Under the pieces are notes generated by a model. It had not been told where the DNA came from. It worked only from the letters and a program-made list of their open reading frames with translations, and made no database searches. From Sphingobacterium multivorum (lineage in GTDB: Bacteria; Bacteroidota; Bacteroidia; Sphingobacteriales; Sphingobacteriaceae), in the NCBI RefSeq assembly GCF_900457465.1, contig NZ_UAUU01000009.1, positions 186,001-250,000 of the forward strand: a stretch of 64,000 bases of DNA, written 5' to 3'. The position numbers and the translations under genes are program-made. This document shows, piece by piece, positions 1 to 9,893 of this stretch; position 1 is the stretch's first letter, and every line of letters starts with the position of its first letter.

Positions 1-1056
1 TTTTGGGAAAGTTCCAGCAATTTTTTCTTTTCGCCCAACTTCGGAATCGTAAATCGAATCCGTTCGTTCTCTTCAATATCCAATTCAAAAGGTACGATAA
101 TTTCCCGCGAGAGGCTTTTGAAGCGCTCCCGAATCTCCGGTATGGCCAAGGCCAAAAGCTCCTGTTCACTCTCGTCCAAACGCCTTTTCATTTCGAGGGT
201 CTGTGTCTGAATAATAACACCATTCATGACTTTCAGGTAATTGACAAAAGCGTAACCCTCGTCTGAAGCAATACTAAATACATCCACATTGGTAATGGAT
301 GAGTTGACCACCGTCGACTTGCTCTGGTAGTTGTCCAGCTTATCCAACTTGGCCTTCATTAACTGTGCCCTTTCAAAATCCAAAGCCGCTGCTGCTGTAC
401 CAATACTTTCCTTTAAACGATTGGTCACCACAGCAATCTTTCCGTTCAGAATATCCTTGATATCACTCAGGTTCTGATCGTAGTCGTCTTCGGACTGATA
501 CCCTTCGCAGGGCCCCTTACAATTTCCAATTTGATATTCAAGACAGATCTTAAACTTGCCTTTCCGTATGTTTTCCTGTGTGAGAGCCAAATTGCAGGTA
601 CGGAGGGGAAATAGTTCACGGATCAGATCCAATACAATATGCATCATCCCCACCGAAGGATAGGGGCCATAATAACGAGACCCATCCTTGATATATTGTC
701 TGGTCCAAAAAACCCGCGGAAAAAGGTTCGTTCTTGATGACAATCCATGGATAGGTTTTATCATCCTTCAACAGAACATTATACTTGGGCTTGTGTTTCT
801 TGATTAATGAATTCTCAAGCAACCAAGCATCAATCTCTGTATCAACTATAGTAAAAGATATACGGTTGATCTTGCGAACCAAAACACGGGTTTTGCCATT
901 CAGCTGATTTTCATTCACGAAATACGAACCGACCCGATTACGCAGATCCTTCGCTTTACCGATATAGATCAGCTCACTATTTTTATCAAAATACTGATAG
1001 ACTCCCGGTCGATGTGGTATCTTTTTTAATTCTTCTCTATAATCAAATACGTCCAT
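1..1056 (-). CDS. uvrC: UvrABC excinuclease subunit C, 3' end outside window, frameshifted
   Basis: UvrC makes the two incisions of nucleotide excision repair after UvrA/UvrB find a lesion. The N-terminal GIY-YIG nuclease is clear (RPGVYQYF, then LIYIGKAKDLRNRV, about residues 16-42). The coding frame breaks in a run of five A at 720-724; with four A the protein continues as EPFPRVFWTRQY and stays open to the window edge. This second part contains a Cys-rich stretch (CLEYQIGNCKGPCEGY) and the UVR motif that binds UvrB (ALDFERAQLMKAKLDKL, near residue 220). The C-terminal nuclease lies off the window. The gene sits 93 bases downstream of PBP1A on the same strand. I read the frameshift as a sequencing error in a homopolymer; a real inactivation cannot be excluded. 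Confidence 0.9.
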
Positions 1057-1149
1057 TACGTTCCAATATCAAACATGTTCAGCAAAAAGGCCAGACAACA
1101 AATCTCGAAAAAATTTATTATCTGGCCCAATGGTAATCGTTAAAATAAC

Positions 1150-3420
1150 TTAGAAACCTAAGCGATCATCTTTTAGTTTAGTTGCATCTTTACCGCTTGA
1201 ATCCGTAGATCCATCTTCGACATCAGAGCCACCACCGCCCCAATACTGATTACAGTCAATGACACGGGTAAGCCCACCCTGCGGTTGCTCAAAATCGCCC
1301 TTGGTATACTTCAGATTTGAATCTTTATATACTTTCTGCATATAGTACGCAAATACAGGCATCGCTGCTGCGGCCCCCTGTCCGTACTCCATCCTGTCGA
1401 AACTAATACCTCGATCTTCTGCACCGGTCCAAACCCCTGTAACCAGTTCCGGTGTGATACCGATAAACCAGGCATCTGAGTTATCGTTGGTTGTACCTGT
1501 TTTACCACCAATTGGATTGGTGAGCTTATACATCCATTGAATACGTCTCGCCGTACCTTGGGATACCACCTTTTTCAACATATCAACAATAATATAAGCA
1601 GATTCACTATTTAAGGCTTTTACGACCTTTGGTGCTTTATCATAGATCGGTGTACCATTTTTATCTTCAATACGTAAGATCGCAGTTGGCTCAATCCAGG
1701 TTCCTTGATTCACAAATGCCGAATAAGCACCCACCATATCAAAGACCGACGCTTCATAAGCACCTAATGAGATCGAAGGATAATTAGGCACATCACTTGT
1801 TATACCCATCCGTTTAGTCAATGCGGCCACTTCTGCAGCACCAACTTCGTGTACCAAATAGGCCGTCGCATAGTTTTGCGAATAAGCCAATGCCTTCGCT
1901 AAAGTAATCGGGTTCCCACCTTGTGCATTTCCTCTTGGCGTCCACCCATTATAGGTTTGTTGGTAATTGGGAATACTGTAACATGGTGAATAACCGTTGT
2001 CAATCGCCACCGCGTACGTAAATGGTTTCGCCGTCGATCCGACTTGACGTGTACCCATTTTTACCTGATCATATTTGAAGTGGTCAAAATCAATACCACC
2101 AACCCAAGCTTTGATGTGTCCGGTCTTCGGCTCCATAGACATCATCGCATTGCGCAACATGAGTTTATTGTACTTAATGGAATCCATTGGCGTCATCATC
2201 GTATCAACACTTCCCTTCCACGTAAAAATATTCATCGGAACCTTTACATTGAAAGCCTTTTTGATTGCGTCTTCATTCAAGCCCTCTTCTTTCAAAATAC
2301 GGTAACGGTCAGAGCGCTTCATTCCACTCATGAGCAGTTTGGCTTTGTCGCCTTTAAAAGGATCCCTATTTTTCCATTGTGCGGAAAATTTAGACTGCAA
2401 TTGCTTCATCCATTCTTTTTGCGAATCCTCTGCATATTGCTGCATCGACATATTGATCGTCGTATAGATTTTCAATCCATCACGATCGAGGTCATACGGC
2501 GTACCATCTGGTTTGGTGATGGACAATTTTGCGAATTCTTTTTTGATTTCATCCTTTAATACCGCTCTAAAATAGGGTGCCAAACCTTCACCGTAATTTG
2601 CAATCTTCAGTTCTAAACCAAGTGGTTTCTCCTTCGCTTTGGTAGCCTCCTCTGCCGAAATAAAATTAGCGGCAACCATATTGTTCAATACTGTATTACG
2701 GCGCGTACGTGATTTTTCGGGGTACCGCACAGGAGAATATGCTCCCGGGCCTTTAAGCATTCCTACCAAAAGGGCTGCTTGTTCCGCCGTCAGTTTATCC
2801 GGAGTCGTATTGAAATAAGTCCGCGCAGCGGATTTGATTCCGTAGGTATTATAAGCACCAAAGTCTACCGTATTAAAATACATGGTAATAATCTCATCTT
2901 TGGTATAATTTCTTTCCAAACGAACAGCGGTAATCCATTCCTGAAATTTTTGGATGACACGCTTTAGAAAATTCTTTTGCCGTCCATCCGAAAATAGATT
3001 CAGAGCCAGCTGTTGTGTAATGGTACTTCCCCCCTGTTTGTTACCGGTCAAGGTGTGAAAGATAACTGTAAATGTCCGTGAGTAGTCTATCCCGGAGTGA
3101 TCATAAAAGCGTTTATCCTCTGTAGAAACCAATGCTTTGACCAAATAAGGCGACAATTCACTATACTTTACATTGGAACGGTTTTGGACATAATACGTTC
3201 CCAATACCTTATGATCTTCCGTGATAACTTCAGACGCTAAATTACTTTTGGGGTTTTCCAAATCACTGAAGGAGGGTAATTTTCCAAATAGGCCAAGACG
3301 TATACTCAATATAAAGAGAAAACCTATCGCGACAATCCCGACGATAATTTTCCAAAAATTGAACGTATACCGCTTGACATCAGCCTCAGTAAGTTGATTT
3401 TTTTTTGATACTCGTTTCAT
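1150..3420 (-). CDS. penicillin-binding protein 1A (bifunctional transglycosylase/transpeptidase)
   Basis: A class A PBP that polymerises and cross-links peptidoglycan at the inner membrane. A single membrane anchor lies near residues 24-45. The GT51 glycosyltransferase domain follows, with EDKRFYDHSGID (catalytic Glu) and GGSTITQQLALNLF. The penicillin-binding transpeptidase domain has all three motifs: STAKPF (active-site Ser), SQNYA (SxN) and GGKTGTTND (KTG). The tail is acidic and Gly/Ser-rich. Its 756 residues are normal for the family. A promoter-like TACCTTTG lies 182 bases upstream. uvrC follows on the same strand. I give no symbol because mrcA/ponA naming is not uniform in Bacteroidota. 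Confidence 0.95.
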   Translation of the reverse strand: MKRVSKKNQLTEADVKRYTFNFWKIIVGIVAIGFLFILSIRLGLFGKLPSFSDLENPKSNLASEVITEDHKVLGTYYVQNRSNVKYSELSPYLVKALVSTEDKRFYDHSGIDYSRTFTVIFHTLTGNKQGGSTITQQLALNLFSDGRQKNFLKRVIQKFQEWITAVRLERNYTKDEIITMYFNTVDFGAYNTYGIKSAARTYFNTTPDKLTAEQAALLVGMLKGPGAYSPVRYPEKSRTRRNTVLNNMVAANFISAEEATKAKEKPLGLELKIANYGEGLAPYFRAVLKDEIKKEFAKLSITKPDGTPYDLDRDGLKIYTTINMSMQQYAEDSQKEWMKQLQSKFSAQWKNRDPFKGDKAKLLMSGMKRSDRYRILKEEGLNEDAIKKAFNVKVPMNIFTWKGSVDTMMTPMDSIKYNKLMLRNAMMSMEPKTGHIKAWVGGIDFDHFKYDQVKMGTRQVGSTAKPFTYAVAIDNGYSPCYSIPNYQQTYNGWTPRGNAQGGNPITLAKALAYSQNYATAYLVHEVGAAEVAALTKRMGITSDVPNYPSISLGAYEASVFDMVGAYSAFVNQGTWIEPTAILRIEDKNGTPIYDKAPKVVKALNSESAYIIVDMLKKVVSQGTARRIQWMYKLTNPIGGKTGTTNDNSDAWFIGITPELVTGVWTGAEDRGISFDRMEYGQGAAAAMPVFAYYMQKVYKDSNLKYTKGDFEQPQGGLTRVIDCNQYWGGGGSDVEDGSTDSSGKDATKLKDDRLGF

Positions 3421-3601
3421 CTATTTACTAAATTTCAGACGTAAATATTATTCATTGTAAAGACCGCAATGCAGAGACCATTTTTCCAACCGCAGTTGCA
3501 TTTTGCAAACTTGGATAGGGCATCATTTTGATCTTTAAAGACTTCAATTAAGACATTAATGCACACTCTATCAGATAGTGTGCCAAGAATCCCTACTTTG
3601 G

Positions 3602-3609
3602 CAAAGGTA
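3602..3609 (-). promoter_or_regulatory. probable -7 promoter element for the PBP1A gene
   Basis: The minus strand reads TACCTTTG, an exact match to the Bacteroidota -7 consensus TAnnTTTG, about 180 bases before the PBP1A start. A TTTTGG stretch upstream could serve as the -33 element, but its spacing is shorter than ideal. Confidence 0.4.
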
Positions 3610-3660
3610 TTACTAATTGGGCCAAAAGCAAGAATTTAAACGTGAAAATATTGTGGCGAA

Positions 3661-4140
3661 CTACGCGCGTTCAATCAAGCAAACCGCATAGGCAACCACC
3701 CCTTCCTGACGACCGATAAATCCCATCGTTTCATTTGTTGTTGCTTTAATAGAGATGTCATCGATATCCAAACCCGTTGCTTCAGCCAGTTTAACCTTCA
3801 TTTGTGGAATATAGGGTTTGATCTTAGGAGCTTCGAGACACAGCATCGCATCAATATTGCCAAGCGTATATCCCTTCGCAGCAATCAGCGCCATACATTC
3901 TTTTAACAACAATAAGCTACTAATGCCTTTCCAGCGCATATCTGTATTTGGAAAGTGGTAGCCAATATCTTCTAAATTGGCAGCGCCCAAAATGGCATCA
4001 CATATCGCATGGACCAACACATCGGCATCAGAATGCCCAAAGGCACCAGCATGATGCTCCAATTGCACTCCACCAACAATAAATGGATGACCTTCTTTCA
4101 TCTGATGGACATCAAATCCAAATCCTACCTTAATTTTCAT
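3661..4140 (-). CDS. ispF: 2-C-methyl-D-erythritol 2,4-cyclodiphosphate synthase
   Basis: IspF forms MEcPP from CDP-ME 2-phosphate in the non-mevalonate isoprenoid pathway in the cytoplasm. The metal-binding start GFGFDVHQ (Asp and His) is at residues 7-14. Further family motifs are GGVQLEH, GHSDADVLVHAICDAILGA, the DIGYHFP stretch, and near the C-terminus IKATTNETMGFIGRQEG. I chose the ATG at 4140 (MKIKVGF, 159 residues) over one six codons upstream, because family members begin with this hydrophobic strand. It stands alone, with 322 bases between it and the preceding gene. Confidence 0.95.
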   Translation of the reverse strand: MKIKVGFGFDVHQMKEGHPFIVGGVQLEHHAGAFGHSDADVLVHAICDAILGAANLEDIGYHFPNTDMRWKGISSLLLLKECMALIAAKGYTLGNIDAMLCLEAPKIKPYIPQMKVKLAEATGLDIDDISIKATTNETMGFIGRQEGVVAYAVCLIERA

Positions 4141-4462
4141 GACACGAATTATATACAATAAAATACAGCCAATGTATGCTATTTGATAACCTAACCTATG
4201 AGGTATAGATCAAAACCGATTCATCTTCGCTGAGATTCCCTGGTATGAACATCTAAAATCATTGACAGATTACTGCGAAGATAGCAATTCGCAGCTATAT
4301 TTATTGCGACAAAAGGTTTCTGGCAGGTAGCGCAACGAAAATCATTGAAATAACGGTTCGACCAGAAGAAAAAGAGTCGCATAAAAAAAAGGCTATCCTT
4401 GAGAATAGCCTTTTTCTATATTATTGTCTGTTTGTTTTTCGAAACGCTTCGAAAGGTAAAGC
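4141..4462. other. intergenic region between ispF and the glycogen synthase
   Basis: This 322-base stretch has no convincing gene. It holds a terminator hairpin (listed separately), a small perfect 7-bp inverted repeat (CTGCGAA / TTCGCAG, 4273-4294), and presumably the ispF promoter, for which no clear TAnnTTTG box was seen. Confidence 0.6.
4386..4415. terminator. Rho-independent terminator after the glycogen synthase gene
   Basis: The hairpin arms GGCTAT and ATAGCC, extended by flanking A and T tracts, have a short loop. T-rich tracts on both sides make it usable in both directions. It lies about 48 bases past the glycogen synthase stop. Confidence 0.8.
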
Positions 4463-5281
4463 TTAAGCTTCTACTTCTTCTGGCGCAAACTGATCATATA
4501 CTTCTCCAAAAGCATCGTAGTCCTGATCGCCATTAGGCTCAAAAACCTGAATATCTTTTGATCGAGCAAAATCAACTATTTCCGTGTTGACATTTTCGTC
4601 AGCGACAACCACCATATCGGTAAAATGCAAAGCACCTTTGTAGATCGCCTCATAACTACCATCGCCGTACACCTGCGCATCCGCAGCCTTAAAGGAGCCC
4701 TCGGGCGCCATTTCAGCATACTTTGTACCTAATGTACCTTTAAATTCTTCATTGAACAAAGAGTACATCACTTTTGCATCCTTGAATGTAGGATCGTCTT
4801 TATACGTTGTCTTCACGTAAGCCGGTACCAAAGCAGAGAACCATCCATGACAGTGTACTACATCAGGGGACCAACCTAATTTCTTCACAGTTTCCAATGC
4901 TCCTTTACAGAAGAACACCGAACGCTCATTATTGTCTGCAAAGAATTCGCCATGCTCATCACTAAAAACTTTTTTACGCTGAAAGTAGTCTTCATTATCC
5001 AAGAAATATACCTGCATACGGGCCGCAGGTAATGAAGCAACTTTAATAATTAGCGGATTATCATTATTATCCACAACAATGTTCAAGCCTGAAAGACGAA
5101 TAACCTCATGTAATCTATTTCGACGCTCATTGATATTCCCAAAACGCGGCATTAAGATCCGGATCTCAAAACCCTTTTCTTGCATCGCTTGCGGAAGTTG
5201 ACGTGTAATTTCAGAAATTTTAGTTAATTCGAGGAAAGGCGACATCTCGTGAGTAATAAACAATATCTTCGTTTTTGCCAT
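4463..5281 (-). CDS. short glycogen/starch synthase (GT5 catalytic-domain only)
   Basis: The 272 residues match the N-terminal Rossmann half of GT5 glycogen synthases: the start KILFITHEMSPFLELTKISE, the IRILMPRFG stretch, and DVVHCHGWFSALVPAYVK. The usual C-terminal GT-B half is absent and the tail is acidic. Bacteroidota commonly carry this short form next to panC, as here, where it is divergent from panC. Known GT5 enzymes transfer glucose from ADP- or UDP-glucose; whether this half-length protein is catalytic cannot be told from sequence. A good TACCTTTG promoter precedes it and a terminator follows. Confidence 0.8.
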   Translation of the reverse strand: MAKTKILFITHEMSPFLELTKISEITRQLPQAMQEKGFEIRILMPRFGNINERRNRLHEVIRLSGLNIVVDNNDNPLIIKVASLPAARMQVYFLDNEDYFQRKKVFSDEHGEFFADNNERSVFFCKGALETVKKLGWSPDVVHCHGWFSALVPAYVKTTYKDDPTFKDAKVMYSLFNEEFKGTLGTKYAEMAPEGSFKAADAQVYGDGSYEAIYKGALHFTDMVVVADENVNTEIVDFARSKDIQVFEPNGDQDYDAFGEVYDQFAPEEVEA

Positions 5282-5327
5282 CTCCAGTTATTTTTATTTA
5301 TTATTTTCGAACAGTAAAATCGGTCTA

Positions 5328-5335
5328 CAAAGGTA
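5328..5335 (-). promoter_or_regulatory. -7 promoter element for the short glycogen synthase
   Basis: TACCTTTG on the minus strand matches TAnnTTTG, with a TTGC stretch about 20 bases upstream as a possible -33 element. It would give a leader of roughly 40 bases. Confidence 0.55.
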
Positions 5336-5429
5336 CGAAAAAAATACTTACTATGCAATTTACTATTAATCATCGTTTTATATTCCCAAAATATTATGCA
5401 CCTTTGCCAACAAAAAACTAAATAGCAAA

Positions 5430-6290
5430 GTGGAAATTTTCAAAACGAAAGCATCTCTCCAAGCATACCTGCAAGAAGCCCGATCAACAGGTCAAAAAAT
5501 CGCCCTAATCCCTACGATGGGCGCTTTACATGAAGGACATTTATCCCTATTAAATTATGCAAAACCGATCAGTGATATTCGTGTTTGCAGCATTTTTGTA
5601 AACCCCACACAATTTAACGATCCGAAAGATCTCGAAAAATATCCACGGCCCATTGAAAACGACATCAGATTACTGGAATCCGTTGATTGCGACATTCTTT
5701 TCTTACCAAGTGTTGATGAGATGTACCCCGATAAAAATGAGGCCTGGCATCTCGATCTTGGCGAACTGGACCAAATTTGGGAAGGTGAAAGACGCCCCGG
5801 CCATTTCCAAGGAGTCACGCAGGTGGTCTATAAATTATTTACATTGGTACAACCGGATATTGCTTGTTTCGGGCAGAAAGATTTTCAGCAGGTCATGGTT
5901 ATTAAACGCATGATAGCCATGAAGGATCTCGCGATTCAATTGGCGATATGTCCTATCATTAGAGACCAAGACGGCCTAGCACTGAGCTCTAGAAACGCGC
6001 GCTTAAGTGAAGCTGGAAAAAGAACAGCTTTGGCACTCTCCCGTTCTCTGCAATTCGTAAAAGATCATATACATGACCCTATCCCACTAGCGGAAATAAA
6101 AGACAAAGCCCTGCAGATTTTAACAGACACCGATGGGCTTAGCGTTGAATACTTTGCGCTATGTGAAAGTTCAACGTTAAAAGAAGTCAACCACATCGAT
6201 TTCAGCAAGCAGCATGTCGCACTTGTCACTGGCTGGGTTGAAGGTGTCCGTTTGATTGATAATATGATTCTGAATAATTTGTCAAATTAA
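5430..6290 (+). CDS. panC: pantothenate synthetase (pantoate-beta-alanine ligase)
   Basis: PanC condenses pantoate and beta-alanine using ATP, the last step of vitamin B5 synthesis, in the cytoplasm. It has the nucleotide-binding motif [13 protein letters not shown] (residues 28-40), NPTQF, the [11 protein letters not shown] stretch, FGQKDFQQ and the KMSKS-equivalent LSSRN. Its 286 residues are typical. Translation must start at the GTG at 5430, because the next in-frame ATG lies inside the HIGH-type motif. panD follows after 44 bases. A weak promoter match (CACCTTTG, 5399-5406) precedes it. Confidence 0.96.
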   Translation: MEIFKTKASLQAYLQEARSTGQKIALIPTMGALHEGHLSLLNYAKPISDIRVCSIFVNPTQFNDPKDLEKYPRPIENDIRLLESVDCDILFLPSVDEMYPDKNEAWHLDLGELDQIWEGERRPGHFQGVTQVVYKLFTLVQPDIACFGQKDFQQVMVIKRMIAMKDLAIQLAICPIIRDQDGLALSSRNARLSEAGKRTALALSRSLQFVKDHIHDPIPLAEIKDKALQILTDTDGLSVEYFALCESSTLKEVNHIDFSKQHVALVTGWVEGVRLIDNMILNNLSN

Positions 6291-6322
6291 TTGACAAATC
6301 TTTCAAATTCAGCAGAAAGCCC

Positions 6323-6330
6323 TACCTTTG
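6323..6330 (+). promoter_or_regulatory. -7 promoter element in front of panD
   Basis: TACCTTTG is an exact TAnnTTTG match, with TTTCAAA about 18 bases upstream. It ends only four bases before the panD ATG, so a transcript from here would be nearly leaderless unless a later ATG (6350) is used. Confidence 0.45.
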
Positions 6331-6334
6331 CGCC

Positions 6335-6685
6335 ATGGTAATAGAAGTAATGAAATCCAAGATTCACCGCGTTAAAGTCACACAAGCGGAATTGAATTAT
6401 GTGGGTAGTATCACAATAGATGAAGATTTGATGGATGCCGCAAATATCATCGCTAACGAGAAAGTTCAAATCGTAAACAACAATAATGGAGCCCGTCTTG
6501 AAACATACGTCATCCCAGGTCAACGTGGATCAGGTATTATCTGTTTGAATGGTGCTGCGGCTCGCCTGGTTCAAGTTGGCGATATCGTCATCATTATTTC
6601 CTACGCGAACATGGACTTTGAAGAAGCTAAGCAGTTTAAACCTTCCGTTGTATTTCCAGACGACAACAATCATCTGATTAAATAA
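6335..6685 (+). CDS. panD: aspartate 1-decarboxylase proenzyme
   Basis: PanD makes beta-alanine from L-aspartate for pantothenate synthesis, supplying PanC next door. The proenzyme cleaves itself at the Gly-Ser bond in NYVGSITID (about residues 22-30), creating the pyruvoyl group on the Ser. Other family features are [21 protein letters not shown] and the [14 protein letters not shown] stretch. The start at 6335 gives the usual short [11 protein letters not shown] lead-in; the ATG at 6350 is the alternative. Its 116 residues are normal. Confidence 0.95.
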   Translation: MVIEVMKSKIHRVKVTQAELNYVGSITIDEDLMDAANIIANEKVQIVNNNNGARLETYVIPGQRGSGIICLNGAAARLVQVGDIVIIISYANMDFEEAKQFKPSVVFPDDNNHLIK

Positions 6686-6767
6686 TCAGGAAGCAAGTTA
6701 AGCTTAGCACATAGAAACTTTATAATTTTTTAATGAGTGGATCACGAATACTCACAAAATAAAATCG

Positions 6768-6806
6768 TATTTTTGAAGCGTTACCCTAAAAAGTAGCGCT
6801 TTTTTA
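6768..6806 (+). promoter_or_regulatory. promoter followed by an attenuator-like hairpin abutting a start codon
   Basis: TATTTTTG (6768-6775) fits the -7 consensus. Directly after it come AGCG-T-TAC and GTA-G-CGCT arms around an A-rich loop, then six T that run into the ATG at 6806. A transcript from this promoter would begin with a terminator-like hairpin. Regulation by it is inference. Confidence 0.35.
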
Positions 6807-7168
6807 TGTACCGAAAAACAACAAAATCCCCACGTCAGCTTATCGCATTATGCCAATTGGTATTAATGTCGCTGATTATTATTTCGGGTGTTGTTTTTAT
6901 GCACAAGGAGGTAAAATCAACCGGTGAAATTGTCATGCACACCCACCCTTATGATTTTACAAAAAAACAAAAGCCGCAAGAAACAGATGACCAGATCGAA
7001 TACCTCAATGTCATCTATCACAATACCTACGTACAAACCGAATTTACCGTCCTTGAACTTCCTATTCCGCGTGAAGTAAAAGAAGAGCATTATAATTCAT
7101 TTTGTCCGGAGGCGATCACCACAACGATCGATCATTACCACTTACGTGGTCCCCCCAGCTTAGCATAA
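6806..7168 (+). CDS. small membrane-anchored protein of unknown function, His-containing
   Basis: I do not recognise this 120-residue protein. It begins with a basic stretch and one hydrophobic segment (about residues 14-31, LCQLVLMSLIIISGVVFM), so it is probably anchored with its body in the periplasm. The outer part has HTHPYDF near residue 47 and IDHYHLRG near the C-terminus, giving several His that could bind a metal. It precedes a TonB-dependent receptor on the same strand after a gap of 374 bases. A role in uptake with that receptor is only inference. Confidence 0.6.
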   Translation: MYRKTTKSPRQLIALCQLVLMSLIIISGVVFMHKEVKSTGEIVMHTHPYDFTKKQKPQETDDQIEYLNVIYHNTYVQTEFTVLELPIPREVKEEHYNSFCPEAITTTIDHYHLRGPPSLA

Positions 7169-7542
7169 ACCAAAAATCAAAGATTTCGAGGGCCTGTCCC
7201 TAGTTCCATAACGATCAAACGAACTTGGTGCAAACAAGTAAGAGATTACGTATGTGCTAAATCGCTTGGCTCCAGAACGACAGCATGAAATACCGCTATC
7301 AATATATCATCTTTGATCCCATTTTTATTTGCCTCTTCTTTGAGAATTGTCCCTGTTACAATAGCGAACTTTCGCTGAATACTGTTACGATGGTTTCAGT
7401 GAGCTCATCGGCATACATTACCTTGTCGGAAACAAGCTATTACCCTGCTTCCGATAAGACGCAATGCCTTGAACGCCGTTCATAACGAGGAACAGATCAT
7501 GTTATACGAGGCCTGTATTTTTAAAATTTTCATAAAATTACG
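7169..7542 (+). other. 374-base leader or intergenic region before the TonB-dependent receptor
   Basis: No convincing gene is present. A 66-codon open frame (7285-7485) has no recognisable domain and no promoter. I looked for B12-box-like or other common riboswitch elements that would fit a TonB receptor and saw none. The sequence is less AT-rich than other gaps here, so a decayed gene is possible. Confidence 0.4.
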
Positions 7543-9879
7543 ATGCTAAAGCAATACACTTTACTGGCCACATTACTGGTTGGTACATCCACTATATACG
7601 CCCAATCAAAACTTGAAGGCTACTTATTCAACAAAAACCATGAGGCGGTTCCCTCTGGTACACTGACTTTAAAAAACAGCAAGCTCGCAACTACATCCGA
7701 TCCAAACGGGTACTTTAAGCTATCCGCCATACCAACGCAAAAAGTAACCTTAAATATATCGGCAGTGGGCTATCGCTCCTTCAGCAAAGTCATCTCTTTA
7801 GACACGTTGAAGTCGCCTTTGCAAATTCAACTGGAAGAAGACAACCTCAATTTGGATGAGGTCGTTGTTTCGGCTACACGCTATGGCGTCAAACGTAAGG
7901 ACGCCCCCGTGGTTGTCAATGTCATAGGGCCTAAATTATTTAATGCAACACAATCTGTTGCCATGTCGGAAACATTGAATTATCAGCCGGGTGTACGGGT
8001 AGAAAACAATTGCCAGAATTGCGGCTTTTCACAAGTCCGCCTGAATGGCCTCGAAGGCCCCTATTCACAAATATTGATCAACAGTAGGGCGGTATTTTCC
8101 GCATTAAATATCGTGTATGGATTGGATCAGATTCCAACAAGTATGATCGATCGTATTGAGGTTGTGCGCAGTGGTGGTTCGGCATTATTTGGTGCCAATG
8201 CGATCGCTGGAACAATCAATATTATTACAAAAGATCCGGTAGAAAACGACTGGCAAGTAAAATCCACCAACTCACTCATTGGCGGCAAAAGCTGGGATAA
8301 TACAGTGGATTTTAATACCTCCACCGTTTCGGAAGACCTCAAAAGAGGAGCCACATTCTACGGTATGCACCGTAATCGGGAAGCTTACGATGCGAATGGC
8401 GATGGTTTTTCGGAAATAACCAAACTTCGTAACACCACGTTCGGCACAAAATTATTTTACAAGCCGAGTGACCTGGATAAGATAACGGTGGACTTTAGCA
8501 CCGTGAACGAGTTCCGCCGCGGTGGTGATCAACTCGATAAAGTACCGCACCTGACGCAGATCACCGAGCAGTTGGAAACCAGTTCGCTTGTTGGCGGAAT
8601 CACATACGATCACTATTCCACAGATTATAAGCAAAAAATGTCGTTGTATGGCTCTATACAGAAAACTGTTCGCGACAGCTACTATGGCGGTCTTGGGGGC
8701 GGAACAACCCTTGCGGACAGCACATTAGCAGCAAATGCCTATGGAAAAACGAATGATATTGCGCTAGTTGCCGGGGGACAATATACCTACAACTTTGAAA
8801 GAGATGTATTTACTGCCGGAGTGGAGTTTTCATACAACAATACCCAGGATGAAATACCAGGTTATAAACGAACCATTGATCAGCAGAACAAAGGACTAGG
8901 CAGTTATGCCCAATACGAATGGAAGCCTTTAAGCAATTTTAAAACGTTAATCGGAGCGCGATATGATTACACCTATGTTGACGGTAAATATAGTCTTGCA
9001 GGTATAAACCGAAACTCGGATCAGCGCTTCGGCACCTTTAGCCCACGGTTGACCATCTTATACGATATCACAAAAGACCTTCAATTTAGAGGCGGCTATG
9101 CACGTGGCTTCCGCGCACCACAAGCATTTAATGAAGACATGCACGTCACTTCCATTGGCGGAAACCAAGTATTTGTATTGATCGGTGAAAATCTGAAAAC
9201 AGAATACTCCAATGCGTATACAGGTTCTTTTAGCTACAATAAAAATTTCGGAAATGTACAAACCAGTTTGCTCGTGGAGGGATTTTACACGGATCTAAAT
9301 AATCAGTTTGTCAACGTCATGGCGTCTGAAAAAGACGGATTGATTATCCAGGAAATGCAAAATGGTGAAGGGGCCCGGGTGTATGGTTCTAATATTGAAA
9401 TCAATATCGCGCCATCCTCCTGGTTTTCTATCCAAACCGGCGGGACGATCCAGCGCTCACGTTACAAGAAAGACCAAATCATCTATACAGGAAAAGAAGA
9501 TGGGCAGGATATCCTCACCAAAAAATATGTCCGTACGCCCAACATTTATGGTTATTTGAATAGCAACCTGAAAGCAACCAAACAATTTGCGATCGATCTG
9601 ACTGGAGTATATACGGGAAAAATGATTGTTCCACACATTCAAAATGATGTGATGACCCTTAAAAATGCCCGGGACTTTGTGGAATTAAATCTCCGCCTAG
9701 GGTATACCTTTCCAATACATAAAGATTTCAGCATTGAAATTTTTGGGGGTGTACAAAACATGTTCAATGCTTTTCAGAAGGACTTTGACAAGGGAGCGCT
9801 ACGTGATTCAGATTATATCTACGGTCCAACACGCCCTCGAACTTATACATTTGGCCTTCGTGTTGGTCATTTTCATTAA
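7543..9879 (+). CDS. TonB-dependent outer-membrane receptor with carboxypeptidase-like domain
   Basis: A 778-residue receptor with a signal peptide ending near residue 20 (TSTIYAQ). It has an N-terminal carboxypeptidase-regulatory-like beta domain (about 23-100), the plug (about 105-235: DEVVVSATRYG, IDRIEVVRSGGSALFGANAI) and a C-terminal 22-strand barrel ending GLRVGHFH. The plug contains Cys-x-x-Cys in NNCQNCGFSQVRLNGLEG, unusual for generic receptors. It is not a SusC: it is short and has no SusD partner. The next gene, 14 bases on, encodes a thioredoxin-fold protein. Substrate unknown; vitamin B12/siderophore-type or metal uptake is plausible given the receptor class. Confidence 0.88.
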   Translation: MLKQYTLLATLLVGTSTIYAQSKLEGYLFNKNHEAVPSGTLTLKNSKLATTSDPNGYFKLSAIPTQKVTLNISAVGYRSFSKVISLDTLKSPLQIQLEEDNLNLDEVVVSATRYGVKRKDAPVVVNVIGPKLFNATQSVAMSETLNYQPGVRVENNCQNCGFSQVRLNGLEGPYSQILINSRAVFSALNIVYGLDQIPTSMIDRIEVVRSGGSALFGANAIAGTINIITKDPVENDWQVKSTNSLIGGKSWDNTVDFNTSTVSEDLKRGATFYGMHRNREAYDANGDGFSEITKLRNTTFGTKLFYKPSDLDKITVDFSTVNEFRRGGDQLDKVPHLTQITEQLETSSLVGGITYDHYSTDYKQKMSLYGSIQKTVRDSYYGGLGGGTTLADSTLAANAYGKTNDIALVAGGQYTYNFERDVFTAGVEFSYNNTQDEIPGYKRTIDQQNKGLGSYAQYEWKPLSNFKTLIGARYDYTYVDGKYSLAGINRNSDQRFGTFSPRLTILYDITKDLQFRGGYARGFRAPQAFNEDMHVTSIGGNQVFVLIGENLKTEYSNAYTGSFSYNKNFGNVQTSLLVEGFYTDLNNQFVNVMASEKDGLIIQEMQNGEGARVYGSNIEINIAPSSWFSIQTGGTIQRSRYKKDQIIYTGKEDGQDILTKKYVRTPNIYGYLNSNLKATKQFAIDLTGVYTGKMIVPHIQNDVMTLKNARDFVELNLRLGYTFPIHKDFSIEIFGGVQNMFNAFQKDFDKGALRDSDYIYGPTRPRTYTFGLRVGHFH

Positions 9880-9893
9880 CATGGATTTGGGAT

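Noticed and set aside
2044..2559. A 171-codon frame antisense to the PBP1A gene
   Set aside because: It lies wholly inside an intact, well-recognised gene and has no protein-family features; a codon-bias shadow.
7285..7485. A 66-codon plus-strand frame before the TonB-dependent receptor
   Set aside because: No domain, signal or conserved-looking segment, no promoter, and composition like noncoding sequence.
7169..7542. A possible cobalamin riboswitch upstream of the TonB-dependent receptor
   Set aside because: I looked for a B12-box-like sequence and the conserved core and did not find them.
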